Positions 59,125 through 62,395 of a stretch of 62,395 bases of DNA are shown piece after piece. The DNA is taken from positions 1-62,395 of the forward strand of contig JAUSJX010000123.1 in assembly GCA_030647435.1 (NCBI GenBank), written 5' to 3'. How positions within the stretch are numbered: position 1 is the first letter of the stretch; each line of letters begins with the position of its first letter. Origin of the DNA: Candidatus Rokuibacteriota bacterium. GTDB taxonomy: Bacteria; Methylomirabilota; Methylomirabilia; Rokubacteriales; CSP1-6. Made by a program: the position numbers and the translations under genes. The notes under the pieces are model-generated. The model saw nothing but the letters and a program-made list of their open reading frames with translations, was not told the DNA's origin and did not search any database.

Positions 59125-59898
59125 ATGCCAGCCGAGATTTTCTTCCTCAAGCTCGTGGTCACCCCGCTGTTGATCGCCGCGGCGACGCTGGTCGCCCGCC
59201 GCTGGGGGCCGGGCGTCGGCGGCTGGCTCGCCGGCTTCCCGCTCACGTCCGCGCCCGTCTCGGTCTTCCTTGCCCTGGAGCAGGGGCCCGAGTTCGCGGC
59301 GGGCGCGGCGGTGGGTACGTTGTTCGGTCTGACGGCACTGGCAGTCTTCTGTCTCGCCTATGGTTGGGCCGCGCGACGCGTGGGATGGGCTGGGAGCGCG
59401 GCGGCCGGCCTGGGCGTGTTCGGCGCCTGCCTGGCCGTGCTCAGCGCGGCCCCGGCGTCGCTTGCCGCCGCCTTCGCTCTCGTCTGCGTCACCCTCGCGC
59501 TGGTCGCCGCCCTATTGCCCGCGACAACAACCGGCGTGAGCGGCGTGAAGCCGGCGGCATGGGACCTCCCGTTCCGCATGGCGGTCGCGACGGCGGTCGT
59601 GCTGCTGCTGACAGCGGCGGCCCGTCACCTCGGTCCGACGATCAGCGGGCTTCTCTCTCCCGTGCCCGTGTTCCTTCTGGTCATGGCGGTCTTCGCCCAG
59701 CGATCCCAGGGCTCCGCGGCATGCGTCCGCGTGCTGCGGGGCGGGGTCATCGGCTCCTTCGCCTTCGCCGTGTTCTTCCTCGTGGTGGGCGTGCTGCTCG
59801 GCCGGGTGGGGATCGGCGTCACGTACGCGCTGGCTTCTCTCGGCGCGCTCGCCGTCAACGGCGCGACCCTGGGGGTGGGCAGGCGGCTTTTCCGGTAG
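59125..59898 (+). CDS. Membrane protein with internal duplication, unknown function
   Basis: 257 residues, about eight helices. Two segments look alike: residues about 10-60 (TLVARRWGPGVGGWLAGFPL) and about 165-205 (TAAARHLGPTISGLLSPVPV), each a helix followed by R-x-x-GP-x-[VI]-[GS]-G-[WL]-L-[AS]-x-[FV]-P. This suggests a gene duplication forming two pseudo-repeats, as in small-multidrug or GlpM-like membrane proteins. No family name recognised. ATG 59125 has a weak upstream GGGGCG. Alone between M20 and LemA genes. Confidence 0.6.
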   Translation: MPAEIFFLKLVVTPLLIAAATLVARRWGPGVGGWLAGFPLTSAPVSVFLALEQGPEFAAGAAVGTLFGLTALAVFCLAYGWAARRVGWAGSAAAGLGVFGACLAVLSAAPASLAAAFALVCVTLALVAALLPATTTGVSGVKPAAWDLPFRMAVATAVVLLLTAAARHLGPTISGLLSPVPVFLLVMAVFAQRSQGSAACVRVLRGGVIGSFAFAVFFLVVGVLLGRVGIGVTYALASLGALAVNGATLGVGRRLFR

Positions 59899-59977
59899 CC
59901 GGTGGGCCGCATTCGGTGGGCTTCTTTCTTGTCTTTGGCTTCGCCTCGCCCCTATGATGGATCGAGGAGGAGCGCCC

Positions 59978-60541
59978 ATGGGCATACCCTTCATGATCTT
60001 CCTGGCCGCGGTCGGGGCGATCGTCGTCTTCGTCATCGTCAGCTACAACCGGCTGGTCTCGCTCACGCAGCGCTCGCAGTCTGCGTGGTCGGACGTGGAC
60101 GTGCAGCTCAAGCGGCGCACCGATCTCGTGCCGAACCTGCTCGACTCGGTCAAGGGCTATGCCTCGCACGAGCGGGGCACGCTCGACGCCGTCGTGAAGG
60201 CCCGCGGCGCGGCCGTGGCGGCCCAGACGCCCGAGTCCCGCGCCCAGGCCGAAGGGCAGCTCAGCCAGGCCCTGCGCGGCCTCTTCGCGCTGGCCGAGTC
60301 CTATCCCGACCTCAAGGCGACGGCCAACTTCCAGGCGCTCCAGGCCTCGCTCGGCGAGATCGAGGAGGCGATCCAGAACGCCCGCCGCTACTTCAACGCC
60401 GTCGTGCGCGACCTCAATACGGCGATCCAGGAATTCCCGTCCAATCTCGTCGCCGGCTTCTTCCAGTTCCGCCCCCACGCGTACTTCGAGCTGGACCGCC
60501 CGGAGGATCGGCAGGTGCCCAAGGTCTCGTTCGGAGGTTAG
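59978..60541 (+). CDS. lemA: LemA family protein
   Basis: 187 residues from ATG 59978 with GAGGAGGAGCGCCC upstream; a start 8 codons earlier is unlikely. One N-terminal helix (PFMIFLAAVGAIVVFVIVSY) then the LemA coiled-coil core: YNRLVSLTQRSQSAWSDVDV, QLKRRTDLVPNLLDSVKGYA, YFNAVVRDLNTAIQEFPSNL. LemA proteins are membrane-anchored with the helical domain outside; function unclear. Its stop lies inside the ribosome-site region of the DUF2207 gene, its usual partner. Confidence 0.88.
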   Translation: MGIPFMIFLAAVGAIVVFVIVSYNRLVSLTQRSQSAWSDVDVQLKRRTDLVPNLLDSVKGYASHERGTLDAVVKARGAAVAAQTPESRAQAEGQLSQALRGLFALAESYPDLKATANFQALQASLGEIEEAIQNARRYFNAVVRDLNTAIQEFPSNLVAGFFQFRPHAYFELDRPEDRQVPKVSFGG

Positions 60542-60545
60542 GCGT

Positions 60546-62258
60546 ATCAGCCGCGCTCTTCTCGCCGCCGCGCTGCTGACGGCGCTGGCCGGCCCGGCAG
60601 GGGCGCAGCAGCGCTCGTTCGCGATCGATCGCTTCGCCGTCACGCTGGAGGTCGGGGCCGACGCCACCCTCCGCGTGCGGGAAGCCATCACCGTCGACTT
60701 CCGCGGCGCCCATCAGGGTTTCTTCCGCACGATCCCCGTGCGCTACGAGCGCCGCGGCCTCGAATTCGCCCTGCGCGTCGACGACATTCACGTCTTCGAC
60801 GAGAACGTGGCCCCGCTCCGGACGGAGGTGTCGCGATTCGGGCGCGCCATCCGCATCAAGGCCTGGGTGCCCGGGGCGGTGGACGCGACCAGGACCGTGA
60901 TCATCACGTATCGCGTGCGGCGCGCGCTCATTGACGTCGACGGTCACGAGGAGCTGTACTGGAACGTCACCGGCACCGAGTGGGACGTGCCGATACGCCA
61001 GGCCGAGGCGATCGTCTCCTCGCCGGCCGCGATCCCGCCGGACCAGCTCCGGTCCGTCGCGTACACGGGGCCGCGCGGCGCGTCGGGCGCCGACTACACC
61101 GAGGAGCGCGCGGACGAGTTCCTCACGTTCAGGACCACGCGGCCCCTTCGCCCGCGCGAAGGACTGACCATCGCCGTCGGCTGGCCTCCCGGCGCCATCC
61201 GCGGGCCGGCCGCGCTGCAGCAGGCGTGGTGGTGGCTCGGCGACAACTGGGCGCTCGGGCTTCCGTTCCTCACGCTTGGCGGCGTGCTCCTCGTGTGGCG
61301 GCGCTACGGCCGCGACCCGGGAGGGGCGGCCACGGTCAAGCCCGAGTACGCGCCACCCGAGGGCATGCTGCCCGCAGCGGGCGGCGCTCTCGCGACGGAG
61401 CGCGCCGAGCCCCGCGATTTCGTCGCCACGCTCGTGGACCTGGCGGTGCGCGGTTACCTGCGCATCGAGGAGGTCGAGCCAGATTTCGGCGAGTCGGACT
61501 TCATCTTCCACCGGCTCAAGCCCATCTCGGGCGACCCGGCGCTCAAGCCCCTCGAGCTCTACGTCCTGGGCCGGCTCTTCGGCGGCGACTGGGGCCTGTC
61601 GACACGGCGGCTCTCCGAGGTCAAGCGCGACTACGACAATGTCTTTCCGCCGGTGCGCGACGAGATCTACCGGATGCTGGTGCGGGAGGGACTCTTCCCG
61701 TCCTCGCCCGAGCACGTGCGGGCCCTGTGGCTGTTCGCCGGGATCGCGATCGTCGGCGCAGCGATGTTCGCCGTGACGGGCTTCGCAGACTGGCTCGGCA
61801 CGGTGCCGCTGTCTCTCGGCATCGGCCTCGGCGTCTCCGGCCTCATCGTGCTCGGGTTCTCACCGCTCATGCCGCGCAAGACCTGGCGCGGCGCCCGGGC
61901 GGTCGTCCGGGTGCGCGGCTTCCGCGAGTTCCTCGAGAGGACGAGTAAGGACGAGCTGCGCCGGCTGCCGCCCGACACCATGCACAAGTGGCTTGCCTGG
62001 GCGATCGCGCTCGGCGTCAGCGAGCGCTGGATACACGGCTTCGATGGGCTGACCGTGAGCGAGCTCGGGTGGTACACGGCCCGAGGCGGCTTCAACCTGG
62101 GCAGCTTCGACCGGAGCCTCAGCCGTTTCTCTTCCGGCACCGAGCGGGCTATCATGACTTCCCGCCGCGGCGGGGACGGCTCTTGGAGCGGGGGTGGGGG
62201 CTTGTCCGGGGGCTCCTCCGGCGGGGGTATGGGCGGGGGCGGCGGCGGCACCTTCTAG
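60546..62258 (+). CDS. DUF2207 membrane protein (LemA partner), probable ATC start
   Basis: 570 residues if started at ATC 60546, which lies 8 bases after GGAGG and yields a classic signal peptide (SRALLAAALLTALAGPAGAQ). No ATG, GTG or TTG occurs in frame before GTG 60675, which would delete the signal and the first strand. The body has the DUF2207 extracellular domain (ITVDFRGAHQGFFRTIPVRY, LYWNVTGTEWDVPIRQAEAI), membrane helices near 175-195 and 350-390, a cytoplasmic domain (RDFVATLVDLAVRGYLRIEE) and a Gly-rich tail (GGMGGGGGGTF). Function unknown; linked to LemA. Confidence 0.82.
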   Translation: MSRALLAAALLTALAGPAGAQQRSFAIDRFAVTLEVGADATLRVREAITVDFRGAHQGFFRTIPVRYERRGLEFALRVDDIHVFDENVAPLRTEVSRFGRAIRIKAWVPGAVDATRTVIITYRVRRALIDVDGHEELYWNVTGTEWDVPIRQAEAIVSSPAAIPPDQLRSVAYTGPRGASGADYTEERADEFLTFRTTRPLRPREGLTIAVGWPPGAIRGPAALQQAWWWLGDNWALGLPFLTLGGVLLVWRRYGRDPGGAATVKPEYAPPEGMLPAAGGALATERAEPRDFVATLVDLAVRGYLRIEEVEPDFGESDFIFHRLKPISGDPALKPLELYVLGRLFGGDWGLSTRRLSEVKRDYDNVFPPVRDEIYRMLVREGLFPSSPEHVRALWLFAGIAIVGAAMFAVTGFADWLGTVPLSLGIGLGVSGLIVLGFSPLMPRKTWRGARAVVRVRGFREFLERTSKDELRRLPPDTMHKWLAWAIALGVSERWIHGFDGLTVSELGWYTARGGFNLGSFDRSLSRFSSGTERAIMTSRRGGDGSWSGGGGLSGGSSGGGMGGGGGGTF

Positions 62259-62395
62259 TACTACTGTGTTAGAAACCATCAGCCGGTCTCTGGCGACCGC
62301 CCACACGAGCGGCACGGGAGGCGTTGCAACAGCGCGCGAGCCAGGAGCTCGTACGCCGTGGCAATCGACGTGGGGACATGGCGTTCAGGCCGCAC
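62259..62395. other. Window end without recognised gene
   Basis: 137 bases, no start or family motif. On the minus strand an open frame (TAYELLARALLQRL, then CRSCGRSPETG) enters from beyond the edge and stops near 62280; it could be the end of a gene lying outside the window. Confidence 0.3.

Overview
This is a GC-rich (roughly two-thirds G+C by eye), densely coded bacterial window, probably a metagenomic contig. It opens inside one gene and closes just after another, and has no rRNA, tRNA or CRISPR array that I could find. The gene mix (luciferase-like oxidoreductases, CaiB/BaiF CoA-transferases, MaoC dehydratases, hydantoinase A/B, DppA/OppA-type binding proteins, Tat-exported binding proteins) suggests a soil or subsurface heterotroph of the Candidatus Rokubacteria/Methylomirabilota kind. 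That placement is an inference from family content; no taxonomic marker gene is present.

Layout. 1-3000: four short MaoC-like dehydratase genes and a luciferase-like oxidoreductase. 3020-5100: debris (metF fragment with an internal amber codon, phage terminase fragment, IS21-type end, 42-bp perfect inverted repeat). 5137-6759: an orphan solute-binding protein, then a frameshifted IS3-family transposase (7205-7993). 8077-11168: ADP-forming acyl-CoA synthetase plus CoA-ester lyase. 11300-16073: a second scrap zone (repeat, phytanoyl-CoA dioxygenase and TPP-enzyme fragments facing each other, broken CaiB joined to a LivM tail) enclosing an intact GntR regulator, UbiX-like flavin prenyltransferase and PNPOx-like flavoprotein. 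16083-24073: luciferase-like oxidoreductase, Tat-exported aldo/keto reductase, NapB scrap, second orphan binding protein, TauD-like dioxygenase, small proteins, branched-chain aminotransferase, MFS exporter. 24090-29554: amidohydrolase/FAH pair, then a divergent aromatic-type operon (luciferase-like, Lin0512, VOC, ABM, LigB remnant, LigA).

29978-36064: a small Cys4 membrane protein/winged-helix pair, then leftward genes for CaiB, SDR, M20, nitronate monooxygenase and YqeY. 36107-45761: HpaI-type aldolase, NUDIX, SDR, gamma-carbonic anhydrase, enoyl-CoA hydratase, Gfo/Idh, acyl-CoA dehydrogenase, EamA exporter, and a large transketolase/E1-like enzyme. 45861-53693: hydantoinase A/B, divergent from a sugar-type ABC importer lacking its ATPase, and a fused MaoC. 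53763-62258: glycosyltransferase, glycosidase remnant, glucokinase and G6PDH (oxidative pentose phosphate entry), M20 dipeptidase, a duplicated membrane protein, and a LemA/DUF2207 pair.

Taken together the genes describe import of organic acids, peptides and sugars, activation to CoA esters, beta-oxidation-like and aromatic side-chain chemistry, and NADPH generation. Two themes stand out. First, many gene remnants lie between intact genes, including two tiny ORFs that appear to keep both ends of a large enzyme. Second, several families of hairpin-forming intergenic repeats sit exactly at gene 3' ends and in two places supply the stop codon.
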